NCBI RefSeq assembly: GCF_041154485.1
Contig: NZ_AP028669.1
Location: forward strand, 4,154,001-4,218,000
Length of the DNA: 64,000 nt
Source of the DNA: Variovorax sp. V93
GTDB lineage: Bacteria; Pseudomonadota; Gammaproteobacteria; Burkholderiales; Burkholderiaceae_C
Reading direction: 5' to 3'
Below the pieces are notes generated by a model, which ran no database searches, was not told the origin of the DNA, and was given only the letters and a program-made list of their open reading frames with translations. Each line of letters starts with the position of its first letter. Within the stretch, counting starts at the first letter, position 1. The position numbers were made by a program, and so were the translations under genes. This document shows positions 8,038-16,839 of this stretch, one piece after another.

Positions 8038-8682
8038 TCAGCCCTGCCCGAACTCCCGCGCATGCTCCACCGCATACTTGATGAGTTCGGCCTGCCCCTC
8101 GATGCCGAGCCGCCTTTTGATGCTCTGCCGGTGCGCCTCGACCGTGCGAACGCTCAGGCCGAGGTCGCGCGCGATCTGCTTGCTCGATTCGCCGCGGCCC
8201 AGCGCAGTGAGGATCTCGCCCTCGCGCGGCGTGAGCAGCGGCCTGGGCGCCTGGTTGCGAAACAGCTTCTTCGACACGGCCGGACTCAGGAAGGTGCCCC
8301 CGGCCGACACCGCCTCGATGGCGGCGACGATCTCGGCCGCGGGCGCGTCCTTCAGCACATAGCCGCGCGCGCCTACCTGCAGGGCCTTCTGCACATACTC
8401 GGGGTTGTCGTACATGCTGAGCATCACCACGTGCGGCGCGGGCTGATGGCGCTGCAGCACCAGCGCGGCCAGGTCGATGCCGTTCATGTCCTTCATGCCC
8501 ACATCCATCAGCAGCAGGTCGGGCTGGAGCGTTTCGATGAGCGCCAGCGCCTCGGCCGCGCTGCCGGCCTCGCCGACGATCTCCAGGCCGGCCACGGCGC
8601 CGAGCCGCGCGCGCAGGCCGTCGCGCACCAGCGGATGGTCGTCGACCAGGAAAAGGCGGACCGGGGCGGCGTCGTTCTTCAT
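8038..8682 (-). CDS. NarL/FixJ-type response regulator (LuxR HTH)
   Basis: A 214-residue two-domain regulator. The receiver domain (about 1-125) has the acidic pocket LFLVDDH, phospho-acceptor Asp60 in LLLMDVGMKD and the conserved Lys in YVLKDAP. The LuxR-type DNA-binding domain (about 148-208) reads LLTPREGEILTALGRGESSKQIA then LSVRTVEAHRQSIKRRLG. Its ATG overlaps the stop of the sensor kinase gene by 4 nt, so the kinase is almost certainly its partner. Its target genes are not evident from the neighbourhood. Confidence 0.93.
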   Translation of the reverse strand: MKNDAAPVRLFLVDDHPLVRDGLRARLGAVAGLEIVGEAGSAAEALALIETLQPDLLLMDVGMKDMNGIDLAALVLQRHQPAPHVVMLSMYDNPEYVQKALQVGARGYVLKDAPAAEIVAAIEAVSAGGTFLSPAVSKKLFRNQAPRPLLTPREGEILTALGRGESSKQIARDLGLSVRTVEAHRQSIKRRLGIEGQAELIKYAVEHAREFGQG

Positions 8683-10049
8683 GCCGGTTCAGGCCTCGCG
8701 CTGCGCGCCGGCACTTCGGCCACGATGGTGGTTCCGCCTTCGCCCGACTGCACGTCCAGGCGCCCGCCGATCGACTCCATGCGCTCGCGCATGTTGCGCA
8801 GGCCGATGCCGCGCCGCGCATCGAGCTGCATCGCCTCCACGTCGAAGCCGGTGCCGTCGTCGCCGATCGCAAGCCGCACGCCGTCCTCGTCGGAAAAGCC
8901 CAGCGCAATGTGCACGCGGTGCGCCTGGGCATGCTTGCGCACATTGGTGAGCGCCTCCTGCGTGACGCGAAAGAGCGCGGTCTTGGCTTCCTGCGAGAGC
9001 TCGAAGGCCTCGCCCTCGATCATGATCGACGCATCGATCGCGCCGTCTTCGGCGAATTCGTCGCCCAGGCGCTCGAGCGCGGCCGGCAGGCCGAGCGTGT
9101 CGAGCAGGGCCGGCCGCAGGCGGTGCGAGATGCGGCGCACCTCGATCAGCGAATCGTTGAGCCTTTGCAGCGCCTTGCTCAGTGCGGGCGGCGCGGGCTG
9201 GCGCTCGCGGTCGAGCGCGTCCACCGCGGATTCGATCAGCAGCTTGGCCGACACCAGCGTCTGGCTGGTGCCGTCGTGCAGCTCGCGCGCGAGGTGGCCG
9301 CGCTCTTCTTCCTGCGACTGCACCACGCGCCGCGCCAGCAGCCGCATCTTGGCCTCGGCCGTGCGGTGCTCGCTGAGATTGAGCAACAGCCCGGTGGCGC
9401 TCACCACGCCCAGGCACAGCGCCGCGATGCCGGCAATCCAGAGCAGCGTGGTGGTGACGTTGGCGCTCATCTGGCGGTCGAGCGCCTGCATGGTGGCCTC
9501 GATGTCGTCCAGGTACAGGCCGGTGCCGACCATCCAGTTCCAGCGCGGCAGCGCCGTCACGTAGCCGAGCTTGGGCGCCATCTGCTCGCTGGAGGGTTTG
9601 CGCCATTCGTATTCGACATAGCCGCCGCCCGCACGCGCGCCCGCGATCAGGTCCTGGATGGTGAAGCGCCCGCGGGAGTCGCGCATGTCCCAGAGGTTCT
9701 GGCCCACCAGATCGGGCTGGCGCGAATGCATGAGCGAGCGGCCCTGCATGTCGTAGACGAAGAAGTAGCCGTCGTCGCCGTAGTCGAGCGCGGCCAGGCG
9801 GCGCAGGGCCTCGCTGCGGGTTTCCTCGTCGTCCTGGCCCGCGTCGTACAGCGGCCGCACGGTGCTCACGGCAAGGTCGACGTAGCTGCGCAGTTCGCTG
9901 CGCCGCTGGGCCATGTAGCTTTTCTCGATCAGCGCGCGCTCGCGCTGCGCCAGGTCATGCTCCTGGTGGCGCACCGCCAGGGCCACCAGCACCAGTGCAA
10001 CCAGCAGCGGTGCAACGGCCAGTGCGACGATCTTGGTGCGGAGGTTCAT
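8679..10049 (-). CDS. Membrane sensor histidine kinase with periplasmic Cache domain
   Basis: A 456-residue kinase. Membrane segment 1 (about 6-27), a periplasmic single Cache domain (about 30-190; GDDGYFFVYDMQGRSLMHS and GYVTALPRWNWMVGTGLYLDD are typical), membrane segment 2 (about 198-224), then a HisKA_3 dimerisation domain with phospho-acceptor His258 in ARELHDGTSQTL and a HATPase with TNVRKHAQAHRV, GDDGTGFD and RRGIGLRNMRER. Cache domains of this type often bind small carboxylates, but the ligand here is unknown. Co-transcribed with the NarL-type regulator through a 4-nt overlap. Confidence 0.93.
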   Translation of the reverse strand: MNLRTKIVALAVAPLLVALVLVALAVRHQEHDLAQRERALIEKSYMAQRRSELRSYVDLAVSTVRPLYDAGQDDEETRSEALRRLAALDYGDDGYFFVYDMQGRSLMHSRQPDLVGQNLWDMRDSRGRFTIQDLIAGARAGGGYVEYEWRKPSSEQMAPKLGYVTALPRWNWMVGTGLYLDDIEATMQALDRQMSANVTTTLLWIAGIAALCLGVVSATGLLLNLSEHRTAEAKMRLLARRVVQSQEEERGHLARELHDGTSQTLVSAKLLIESAVDALDRERQPAPPALSKALQRLNDSLIEVRRISHRLRPALLDTLGLPAALERLGDEFAEDGAIDASIMIEGEAFELSQEAKTALFRVTQEALTNVRKHAQAHRVHIALGFSDEDGVRLAIGDDGTGFDVEAMQLDARRGIGLRNMRERMESIGGRLDVQSGEGGTTIVAEVPARSARPEPA

Positions 10050-10133
10050 CGGGAGGCAAGACTACCACCGGGCGGGGCCGCGAACCTTAAGATCGCAAGG
10101 GCACGGGGGACGCAACACACGGGAGCAGATCGC

Positions 10134-10556
10134 ATGCACAACCGCTGGGTGGCCGTGCTGGCCTTTCTTGCCTTGGCCGGCACCGGCACCACCATTGCCG
10201 GCGCACCGTTCACGGCGGTGTTCGGCGGAACGGGCCGCGCATGTTCGGGCGGGCTGTACGTTCGAACGCAAACCATCGAATGGAATTCGAGCTTCAGCAT
10301 CTGCAAGCCCAGGCGCTACCGCGTGCTGGAGAAAGACCTTGCCGCGGACCATGGACGCATCGTCTTTCGCCTCTCGGCGCGCAGCCGGCAGTGCCGCTAC
10401 GAGGTGATCGAGGCGGAGCAGATCAGCACCTACGGCTGGAGCGTGCAGGGCTACCCGTCGCTCGAGGCCTACCGGAAGCGCGCCCTGCCCGGCTGGCACC
10501 ATTCGCCCCGCGATGACCGAATGGTCCTGTCCTGCCCGATGGTCCGGCTGGACTGA
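10134..10556 (+). CDS. Hypothetical secreted protein
   Basis: A 140-residue protein not assigned to a family. It has a signal peptide (MHNRWVAVLAFLALAGTGTT, cleavage near residue 22) and a mature part with four cysteines (in RACSGG, SICKPR, SRQCRYE and LSCPMV) that could pair as two disulfides. GGGAGCAG precedes the ATG at fitting distance. The gene is divergent from the Cache-domain kinase and convergent with the DedA-rhodanese gene. A periplasmic location is likely; no function can be offered. Confidence 0.65.
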   Translation: MHNRWVAVLAFLALAGTGTTIAGAPFTAVFGGTGRACSGGLYVRTQTIEWNSSFSICKPRRYRVLEKDLAADHGRIVFRLSARSRQCRYEVIEAEQISTYGWSVQGYPSLEAYRKRALPGWHHSPRDDRMVLSCPMVRLD

Positions 10557-10587
10557 GCCCCCCGTTTCCTGGTCGTCGCTGAAGGCC

Positions 10588-11526
10588 TCAGTGCAGGCTC
10601 GTCGGCCGGCCCGAGGCCACCCAGGCATCGAGCCCGCCCGTCAGCGGCAGCGCGCGCCGCGCACCGCGCGCCAGCAGCACGCGTGCGGCCAGGGCGGCCG
10701 ACACCTCATTGGGGCAGTTGCAGTAGAGGACCACGTCGCGCCCGCCGACCAGCGGCAGTTCCGGATGCCGCTGCTGCAGCGCCTTGAGCGTGTATGGCAG
10801 CGCCCCGGGAATGCGGCGCGGATCGACCTGCACGCCGGCCTCACCGCGCACGTCGATCACCAGCGGCGGCGCCTCGCTGGCCAGCAGCTCGTGCAGTTCG
10901 TCCACGCTGATGCGCGGCATGCCGGTGAGCCGCATGAACGCCCGCCGGCGCCAGTAGCGCACCGCCAGCATCACGGCCAGCACCACCACCAGCGCCAGGG
11001 TGGCGATGCCGCCGGCCTGGGCCAGCATGGCGAGCACTTCCTGGATCTGGTCGCGAAAAACCCAGCCCAGCCCGAGGAAGACGCCGGTCCAGACCAGCGC
11101 GGCGCCGATGTCAAAGCCGATGAAGCGCCACACCGACATACCCAGCGCACCGGCCATCGGCGGCGCCACCACCGACACGCCCGGCACGAACTTGGCGGCC
11201 ACCAGCGAGAGGCCGCCCCACCGGCCGATCAGCGATTCGCCGCGCCGCACGCATGAATCGGGCGACAGCGAGATGCGGCACAGCAGCCGCATGAAGCGGT
11301 AGCCGAAGCGGCGCCCGGCATAGAACCAGGCGCCGTCGCCCAGCACATTGGCCAGCACCGCGGCCAGCACCACGCCAGCCACCGAGACATTGCCGGCCGC
11401 CAGCAGCGCACCCGACACCACCAGCACCGCGGCCGCGGGCACCGGCAAGCCGAGGCGCGCGGCAAAGCTCGCCGCGAAGACGATCGCGATCGCGTTCTGC
11501 ACCAGCAGCGACATCAGCTGTGCCAT
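10588..11526 (-). CDS. DedA-family membrane protein fused to a rhodanese domain
   Basis: A 312-residue fusion. The N-terminal ~200 residues are a DedA/VTT-type membrane domain with the signature GDGAWFYAGRRFGYRF and RWGGLSLVAAKFVPGVSVVAPPMAG. The C-terminal ~100 residues form a rhodanese domain starting ISVDELHEL, with PLVIDVRGEAG and an active-site loop YCNCPNEVSAALAA whose first Cys is at the nucleophile position. DedA proteins are undecaprenyl-phosphate or phospholipid translocases; rhodaneses move sulfane sulfur. The fusion is recurrent in proteobacteria, but its joint function is unknown. It lies 40 nt after the aldo-keto reductase gene on the same strand. Confidence 0.88.
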   Translation of the reverse strand: MAQLMSLLVQNAIAIVFAASFAARLGLPVPAAAVLVVSGALLAAGNVSVAGVVLAAVLANVLGDGAWFYAGRRFGYRFMRLLCRISLSPDSCVRRGESLIGRWGGLSLVAAKFVPGVSVVAPPMAGALGMSVWRFIGFDIGAALVWTGVFLGLGWVFRDQIQEVLAMLAQAGGIATLALVVVLAVMLAVRYWRRRAFMRLTGMPRISVDELHELLASEAPPLVIDVRGEAGVQVDPRRIPGALPYTLKALQQRHPELPLVGGRDVVLYCNCPNEVSAALAARVLLARGARRALPLTGGLDAWVASGRPTSLH

Positions 11527-11566
11527 GGCGGCAGCGCGAGTTGGGGGGGGGTCACTCCTTGGCTGC

Positions 11567-12577
11567 CTACCTGGGCGCGTCGCCCTTGCGGTATTCGGCC
11601 GTGAGCTCGTCGAGCTTCTGCTTCAGCGCCGGGTCCAGCTTGTAGTCGGCCGCGGCCAGCGTGGCGTCTAGCTGCTCGGGGCGGCTGGCGCCGAGCAGCG
11701 GCGCGGTGATGAGCGGATTGGCCATGACCCAGGCCACCGCCAGCGTGGCCAGCGGCACGCCGGCTTCGTCGGCGAGCTTGTGCAGCTGCGTCACGGTGTT
11801 GAAGCTGCGCTCGTTCCAGTAGCGGTCCTGGTACATGCCGCCGGCGGTGCCGAGCGTGAAACGGGTGTTCTGCTCGGGCGCGGCACCGGGCTTGTACTTG
11901 CCGGTGAGCAGGCCGCCGGCCAGCGGGTTGTAGGGAATCACGCCCAGGCCCTCTTCGCCCGCGAGCGGCAGCAGCTCGCGTTCGATCTCGCGGAACAGCA
12001 GGCTGTAGCGCGGCTGCACCGACACATAGCGCGTGAGCTTTTGCAGCTCGGCCTTGCCGAGCGCGCGGGCCAGCCGGTAGGCCAGGAAGTTGGACACGCC
12101 GATGTAGCGCGCGCGGCCTGACTTGACGATGACGTCGAGCGCCTCCAGGCTCTCTTCGAGCGGCGTCTCGCGGTCGTCGCTGTGCAGCTGGTACAGGTCG
12201 ACATGGTCGGTCTGCAGCCGCTTGAGCGAGGCATCGATGGCGTCGAGCAGGTGCTTGCGCGAGGCACCCTGGTCCCAGCTGTTGGGGCCGACCTTGCCGA
12301 CCGCCTTGGTGGCCACCACGAAGCGCCGGCGGCCCGCGGGGCCCTGCTTCTGCAGCCAGCGGCCGATGATCTCCTCGGTGCGGCCCGTGGTTTCGACGGT
12401 ACCGCCGAGCGGGTACACGTCGGCGGTATCGAGAAAGTTGATGCCGCCCTCGGCGGCCTTGTCGAGAATCTGGTGCGACACGGCCTCGTCGGTCTGCAGG
12501 CCGAAGGTCATGGTGCCGAGCGCAAGGCGCGAGACGGTGAGGCCGGTGCGGCCGAGTCGGGTGGTCGGAATGCTCAT
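11567..12577 (-). CDS. Aldo/keto reductase
   Basis: A 336-residue NADPH-dependent oxidoreductase with the AKR (beta/alpha)8 pattern. The tetrad positions are visible: Asp in FLDTAD, Tyr in DVYPLG, Lys in VVATKAVG and His in LYQLHSDD; the C-terminal cofactor region contains LLGASRPEQL. It resembles the Tas/YajO-type AKR branch. ATG at 12577; a much longer open frame continues upstream but lies antisense to PhoD coding in another frame and is not gene-like. It starts 68 nt after phoD on the same strand and may be the last gene of the glycerophosphate operon, reducing aldehydes or ketones made there; this link is inferred. Confidence 0.88.
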   Translation of the reverse strand: MSIPTTRLGRTGLTVSRLALGTMTFGLQTDEAVSHQILDKAAEGGINFLDTADVYPLGGTVETTGRTEEIIGRWLQKQGPAGRRRFVVATKAVGKVGPNSWDQGASRKHLLDAIDASLKRLQTDHVDLYQLHSDDRETPLEESLEALDVIVKSGRARYIGVSNFLAYRLARALGKAELQKLTRYVSVQPRYSLLFREIERELLPLAGEEGLGVIPYNPLAGGLLTGKYKPGAAPEQNTRFTLGTAGGMYQDRYWNERSFNTVTQLHKLADEAGVPLATLAVAWVMANPLITAPLLGASRPEQLDATLAAADYKLDPALKQKLDELTAEYRKGDAPR

Positions 12578-12645
12578 GAGGGTGTCGCTCCAGGCGATTG
12601 AAGGGCGACGGCCATCATAGTCACGGCAGCGCAAGGCTGCAGCGC

Positions 12646-14187
12646 TCAGGTGCTTTCGAGATGCACGCCGGGCGCGCCGCGCTCCACCGCGAAGCGCGCC
12701 ATCGGCGCGACCGCGGCGTCTGCGGCCTTTTCGTCGTCCACGGCGCGGAACTCGACCGTGCAGCCGCGCGCGTCGAGCTCCATCTGCGCGTAGCCGCGCT
12801 TGTCGCCCCGGCCGTAGCGCAGGTGGTCGTTCTTGGCGAGCATGTGGGCCACGTTGGCGGCGCTGGGCCCTTCGGATGTGATGGCGCCGCCGACGAATTC
12901 GGTGGCCACCGCCGGGCCCTGCGGCTCGCGGCGCAGGTCGGCGGCCCAGAAGGCATGCACGTCGCCGCTGATGACCAGCGCATCGCCGCCGCGCGCCTTG
13001 TTCGCGGCCAGGCCGTCGAGCAGGCGTGCACGCGACGCGGCATAGCCGTCCCAGCCGTCCATCCAGTAGCCGTGCTCGGGGCCGCGCTTGCGGTCGGCCT
13101 CGGCCAGCAGCGTGGGCTGCGCGATCACGGTCCAGCGGGCGGGCGGCGCGGCGAGCTCGTTCGCGAGCCAGGCCTCCTGCCTCGCGCCGAGGAAGCTGCG
13201 CTCCGGCGCCAGCCGGTCGGCGCAGTCGGCCAGCGGCGAGGCGCTGCGGCCCGCGAGGCAGGCGTGGTGCGAACGGTACTGCCGCCCGTCGAGCAGGAAC
13301 ACGTCGAGCATGCGGCCGAAGCGATGGCGGCCGTAGATGGTGGCCGCGGCGCCGGCCGGCCGCATGCTGGCGGGCACGGGCATGTGCTCGTACCACGCCT
13401 GGTAGGCCGCGGCGCGGATCGCAAGGAACTGCGCGGGATCGATGCTGCGCGGCGAGACGTCGTCGGTGTAGTCGTTCGCCACCTCGTGATCGTCCCAGGT
13501 CACGAGCCAGGGAAACGCGGCGTGCGCGGCCTGCAGGTGCGGGTCGCTCTTGTAGAGCGCATAGCGGTCGCGGAACTCGCCGAGCTGCGTGGGAATGCCG
13601 CCCTGGTGGTGGCGCACGTGGCGCGAGCCCCAGGAGCTTTCGTAGATATAGTCGCCCAGGTGCACGACGAAGTCGAAAGGCTGCATGGCCATGTCGCGGT
13701 AGGCCGCGTAGTAGCCCTGCTCGTACTGCTGGCATGACGCGAAGGCGAAGCGCAGCGGCTGCGGCGCGGCATCGGCCTCGGCCGGCGCGGTGCGGGTGCG
13801 GCCGGCGGGGCTTCGCGCGCCAAGGGCCGTGAAGCGATACCAGTAAGGGCGGCCGGGCGCGAGGCCCTGCACTTCGACGTGCACCGAATGCGCGAGCGCC
13901 GCAGTGGCCGTCGCCCTGCCCCTTGCGGCGAGGCGCGAGAAGCCCTCGTCGTGTGCCACTTCCCACTGCACGTCGACCGGGGCCTCGCCCATGCCGCCGC
14001 CCAGCAGCGGATCGGGCGCGAGCCGGGTCCATAGCACCATGCCATCGGGCCTGGGGCTGCCGGATGCCACGCCCAGCGTGAACGGAAACTCGCGCGAGGC
14101 CTGCTGCGCATTCAGACAGAGGAAAGGCTGGCCGAGCGAGGCGGCGGCCACTCCGCCGAGCAGCAGGCGGCGGCGCGAGACCCTCAT
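12646..14187 (-). CDS. phoD: Alkaline phosphatase D (PhoD) family phosphodiesterase/phosphatase, Tat-exported
   Basis: A 513-residue exported metallophosphoesterase. The N-terminus MRVSRRRLLLGGVAAASLG is a twin-arginine signal. A PhoD N-terminal domain follows (FPFTLGVASGSPRPDGMVLWTRL), then the metallophosphatase core: FASCQQYEQGYY, VVHLGDYIYES, WDDHEVANDY and ISGDVHAFWAADL, whose Asp, Asn and His residues bind Ca/Fe. PhoD enzymes act on phosphodiesters and monoesters in the periplasm. Its ATG overlaps the stop of ugpQ by 4 nt, tying it to glycerophosphodiester use. An upstream in-frame start would displace the Tat signal, so ATG 14187 is preferred. Confidence 0.9.
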   Translation of the reverse strand: MRVSRRRLLLGGVAAASLGQPFLCLNAQQASREFPFTLGVASGSPRPDGMVLWTRLAPDPLLGGGMGEAPVDVQWEVAHDEGFSRLAARGRATATAALAHSVHVEVQGLAPGRPYWYRFTALGARSPAGRTRTAPAEADAAPQPLRFAFASCQQYEQGYYAAYRDMAMQPFDFVVHLGDYIYESSWGSRHVRHHQGGIPTQLGEFRDRYALYKSDPHLQAAHAAFPWLVTWDDHEVANDYTDDVSPRSIDPAQFLAIRAAAYQAWYEHMPVPASMRPAGAAATIYGRHRFGRMLDVFLLDGRQYRSHHACLAGRSASPLADCADRLAPERSFLGARQEAWLANELAAPPARWTVIAQPTLLAEADRKRGPEHGYWMDGWDGYAASRARLLDGLAANKARGGDALVISGDVHAFWAADLRREPQGPAVATEFVGGAITSEGPSAANVAHMLAKNDHLRYGRGDKRGYAQMELDARGCTVEFRAVDDEKAADAAVAPMARFAVERGAPGVHLEST

Positions 14188-14954
14188 GTTCTTGCGCGCG
14201 CGGCCAGCGCCAGGTCGGGTCGGTCGGTGGTGATCTGGCGCAGGGGCATGGTGAGCCATTGTGCAATTTCATCGGGCTCGTTGACGACCCAGGCACCCAG
14301 CCGCTCGCTGCCAAGCGCGGCCAGGCACTGCGGCCAGGTGGCAGCCAGCAGCTTCTTCTCGACCGCGACGATGCAGCCCGGCAGCGCCGCGTAGCGCGCC
14401 AGCGCCCGCGTGATGCCGCCCAGCATCTCGGCCGAACGATGGTCGAGCGAGGCCAGCACGCGCCCGCGCGGCCAGTGGGCGAGCACCTGCGCCAGCACCT
14501 CGGGCACGAAGCAGGTCAGGATGCTGCGTTCGGCCACGCCCGCATCGTGCAGCGCCTGCACGGTGCGCGCGATGGCGCCGGGCGGCAGCTCGCCGGCAGC
14601 GTCGGTCTTGATCTCGACGTGCAGTTCCATGCGGGTGGGCGCGAAGAGCTTGAGCACTTCGGCCAGCGAGGGCACGCATTCGCCGGCTTCGCCGCCTCGC
14701 TGTTCCCCCGGCGCGCCCTGTCCCTTGCGCAGGCGCGTCGCCAGCACCCGGGCGGCGTCGTGGCCGCGCACCGCGCCCGTGCCCTCGGTGGTGCGGTCGA
14801 GCAGCGGATCGTGAATGACCACGGCCTGGCCGTCGCGCGTTTCCTGCACGTCGAACTCGACCGCATCCGCACCCAGTGCAATGAGGCGGCGAAAACCGCT
14901 CATGCTGTTCTCGGGCCAGAGGTTCCGCGCGCCGCGGTGTCCCACGATGATCAT
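14184..14954 (-). CDS. ugpQ: Glycerophosphodiester phosphodiesterase
   Basis: A 256-residue cytosolic enzyme that splits glycerophosphodiesters into glycerol phosphate and an alcohol. The GDPD signature opens the protein: IVGHRGARNLWPENSMSGF, with His/Arg and Glu of the active site, then ADAVEFDVQETRDGQAVVIHDPLLDRTT. MELHVEIKTD supplies the next metal ligand, and the end WVVNEPDEI is typical. Length matches E. coli UgpQ. It lies 18 nt behind ugpE and overlaps phoD by 4 nt, the usual place for ugpQ behind the transporter genes. Confidence 0.92.
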   Translation of the reverse strand: MIIVGHRGARNLWPENSMSGFRRLIALGADAVEFDVQETRDGQAVVIHDPLLDRTTEGTGAVRGHDAARVLATRLRKGQGAPGEQRGGEAGECVPSLAEVLKLFAPTRMELHVEIKTDAAGELPPGAIARTVQALHDAGVAERSILTCFVPEVLAQVLAHWPRGRVLASLDHRSAEMLGGITRALARYAALPGCIVAVEKKLLAATWPQCLAALGSERLGAWVVNEPDEIAQWLTMPLRQITTDRPDLALAARART

Positions 14955-14972
14955 GGCTGCAATATCCTTTGC

Positions 14973-15893
14973 TTATTTGCTGCTGTCCACCAGCCCCTTG
15001 ACGAACGAGCGCTGCAGCGCCACCACCACGACGATGGGCGGCAGCATCGTGAGGAGCGCGGCGCTCATGGCCACGTTCCAGGCCGGCTGCGAATCGGCGC
15101 GCGGAATCAGGTGCTTGAGGCCGATCACCGCGGTGGCCATGTCCTTGTCGGTGGTGAAGAGCAGCGGCCAGAGATACTGGTTCCAGCCGTACAGAAAAAG
15201 AATGATCGCCAACGCCGCAATGTTGGAGCGCGACAGCGGCAGCAGGATGGTCCAGAAGAAGTGCATCGGCGAGGCGCCGTCGATCCGCGCCGCCTCGCAC
15301 AGCTCGTCGGGCACCGTGAGAAAGAACTGGCGGAACAGGAAGGTGGCCGAGGCCGAGGCGATCAGCGGCAGGATCAGGCCCGGGTAGGTGTCCACCATGT
15401 TCCACTGCAGCTGGATATCGATGGTGTGGCCCGTGACGGCGTTCCATGCCGACGAAAGGTGCAGCGCCTCCACCACCCACTGCAGCGGCAGCGCCGCGTT
15501 CGCCACCGATTCGTAGGTGGGCGAAATGCGCACTTCGATCGGCAGCATCAGCGACACGAAGATGAGCCAGAACGCCGTCATGCGAAAACGGAAGCGGAAG
15601 TATGTGATGGCAAAGGCCGACAGCAGCGACACCGCGATCTTGCCCACGGTGATGCCCGCCGCCACGACGAACGAATTGAAGAACAGCCGGCCGAAGTTGG
15701 CCTGCGTCCACGCGGTGCGCAGGTTCTGCACGAACTGGTCGCCGGGCAGCCACGGCAGCGGCACCTGCTGCACCTCGGCAATGGTGAGCGAGCCTGCGAC
15801 GAAGGCCAGGTAGAGCGGCACGCAGACAAAGGCCACGCCCACCAGAAGAATGGCGTGGCAGATGCCGTCGAGAACGGGGGCGCGTTCAACCAT
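14973..15893 (-). CDS. ugpE: sn-Glycerol-phosphate ABC transporter permease UgpE
   Basis: A 306-residue inner-membrane permease of the carbohydrate-uptake CUT1 class with about six membrane segments. The EAA loop reads EAARIDGASPMHFFWTILLPL, which docks the ATPase. FLYGWNQYLWPLLFTTDKDM and TAVIGLKHLIP are highly UgpE-like and set it apart from other sugar permeases. The protein is somewhat longer than E. coli UgpE, with an extra loop around residues 130-160. It works with UgpA (24 nt upstream) and UgpB. No ATPase gene is present in the cluster. Confidence 0.92.
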   Translation of the reverse strand: MVERAPVLDGICHAILLVGVAFVCVPLYLAFVAGSLTIAEVQQVPLPWLPGDQFVQNLRTAWTQANFGRLFFNSFVVAAGITVGKIAVSLLSAFAITYFRFRFRMTAFWLIFVSLMLPIEVRISPTYESVANAALPLQWVVEALHLSSAWNAVTGHTIDIQLQWNMVDTYPGLILPLIASASATFLFRQFFLTVPDELCEAARIDGASPMHFFWTILLPLSRSNIAALAIILFLYGWNQYLWPLLFTTDKDMATAVIGLKHLIPRADSQPAWNVAMSAALLTMLPPIVVVVALQRSFVKGLVDSSK

Positions 15894-15917
15894 GCGATGG
15901 ATCCTCGGGCCGGTGCG

Positions 15918-16826
15918 TCATACGTCGTAGCTCACGCGCCGCTCCACGTAGCGGAACTGCAGCAAGGTCATCAGCAGCGCGAAGACCATCAGGATGACCG
16001 ACTGCGCCGCCGACGAGCCGAGGTCGAGGTTGATGAAGCCGTCGACGTACACCTTGAACACCAGCACGTTGGTCGCGCCCGCCGGCCCGCCCTGCGTGAC
16101 CGCATCGACGATGGCAAAGATCTCGAAGAAGCCGTAGACGAAGTTCATCACGGCCAGGAAGAACATCGTGGGCATGAGCAGCGGCAGCCCGATGGTGAAG
16201 AAGCGCCGAAGCGGCCCGGCGCCGTCGACCGCCGCCGCCTCCAGCAGCGAGGAAGGCACCGCCAGCAGGCCGGCCAGCAGAAAGATGTAGTCGTAGCACA
16301 CATGCTTCCACGAGGCGGCCAGGATGACCAGGATCATCGCGTCCGAGCCCACGCGGTTCGGATCCCAGGCCAGGCCGATCGCATGCAGCAGCTGCGCGAG
16401 CGGACCCACCGCGGGGTTGAAGAGAAAGGCCCAGAGAATGCCCGCGATGACCGGCGCAATGGCATAGGGCAGCAGGATGATCGCCTTGTAGATGCCGCGG
16501 CCGCGGATCACCCGGTCGCTCGCGAAGGCCAGCACCAGTGCCACCGCGAGGGTCAGCAGGTTCTGCAGGATGGTGAACACCACCGTGACCCGGCCCGACT
16601 CGTGGTAGGTGTCGCTTTGCAGCAGCTGCGCAAAGTTGTCGAAGCCGACGAAATGCACCGTGTTGCCGAACGGATCGGACAGGAAGAAGGCCTGCCCGAG
16701 CGCGCGGAACGACGGAATGAAAAAGAAGAACAGCAGGATCGCGAGCTGCGGCAACAGCAGCAGCACGGGCAGGCGCACGTCCTTGAAGTGCGCGCGCTTC
16801 AGGCCCGCTTCGATCATTGCCGCCAT
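15918..16826 (-). CDS. ugpA: sn-Glycerol-phosphate ABC transporter permease UgpA
   Basis: A 303-residue permease (or 300 from the second ATG, three codons on) with six membrane segments. Typical UgpA features are LPQLAILLFFFFIPSFRALGQAFF near the start, the loop LEAAAVDGAGPLRRFFTIGLPLLMPT that contacts the ATPase, and YGFFEIFAIVDAVTQGGP near the end. It forms the channel with UgpE. It follows ugpB by only 13 nt, so its ribosome site (GAGCGGACG) lies at the ugpB stop codon. A longer in-frame start would run into ugpB. Confidence 0.92.
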   Translation of the reverse strand: MAAMIEAGLKRAHFKDVRLPVLLLLPQLAILLFFFFIPSFRALGQAFFLSDPFGNTVHFVGFDNFAQLLQSDTYHESGRVTVVFTILQNLLTLAVALVLAFASDRVIRGRGIYKAIILLPYAIAPVIAGILWAFLFNPAVGPLAQLLHAIGLAWDPNRVGSDAMILVILAASWKHVCYDYIFLLAGLLAVPSSLLEAAAVDGAGPLRRFFTIGLPLLMPTMFFLAVMNFVYGFFEIFAIVDAVTQGGPAGATNVLVFKVYVDGFINLDLGSSAAQSVILMVFALLMTLLQFRYVERRVSYDV

Positions 16827-16839
16827 GGATATCGTCCGC

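Noticed and set aside
11567..14314. A 915-codon open frame on the minus strand
   Set aside because: Only its 3' third (the aldo/keto reductase) has family motifs. The upstream part lies out of frame over phoD and reads as low-complexity Arg/Ala/Pro sequence, a shadow of high-GC coding DNA.
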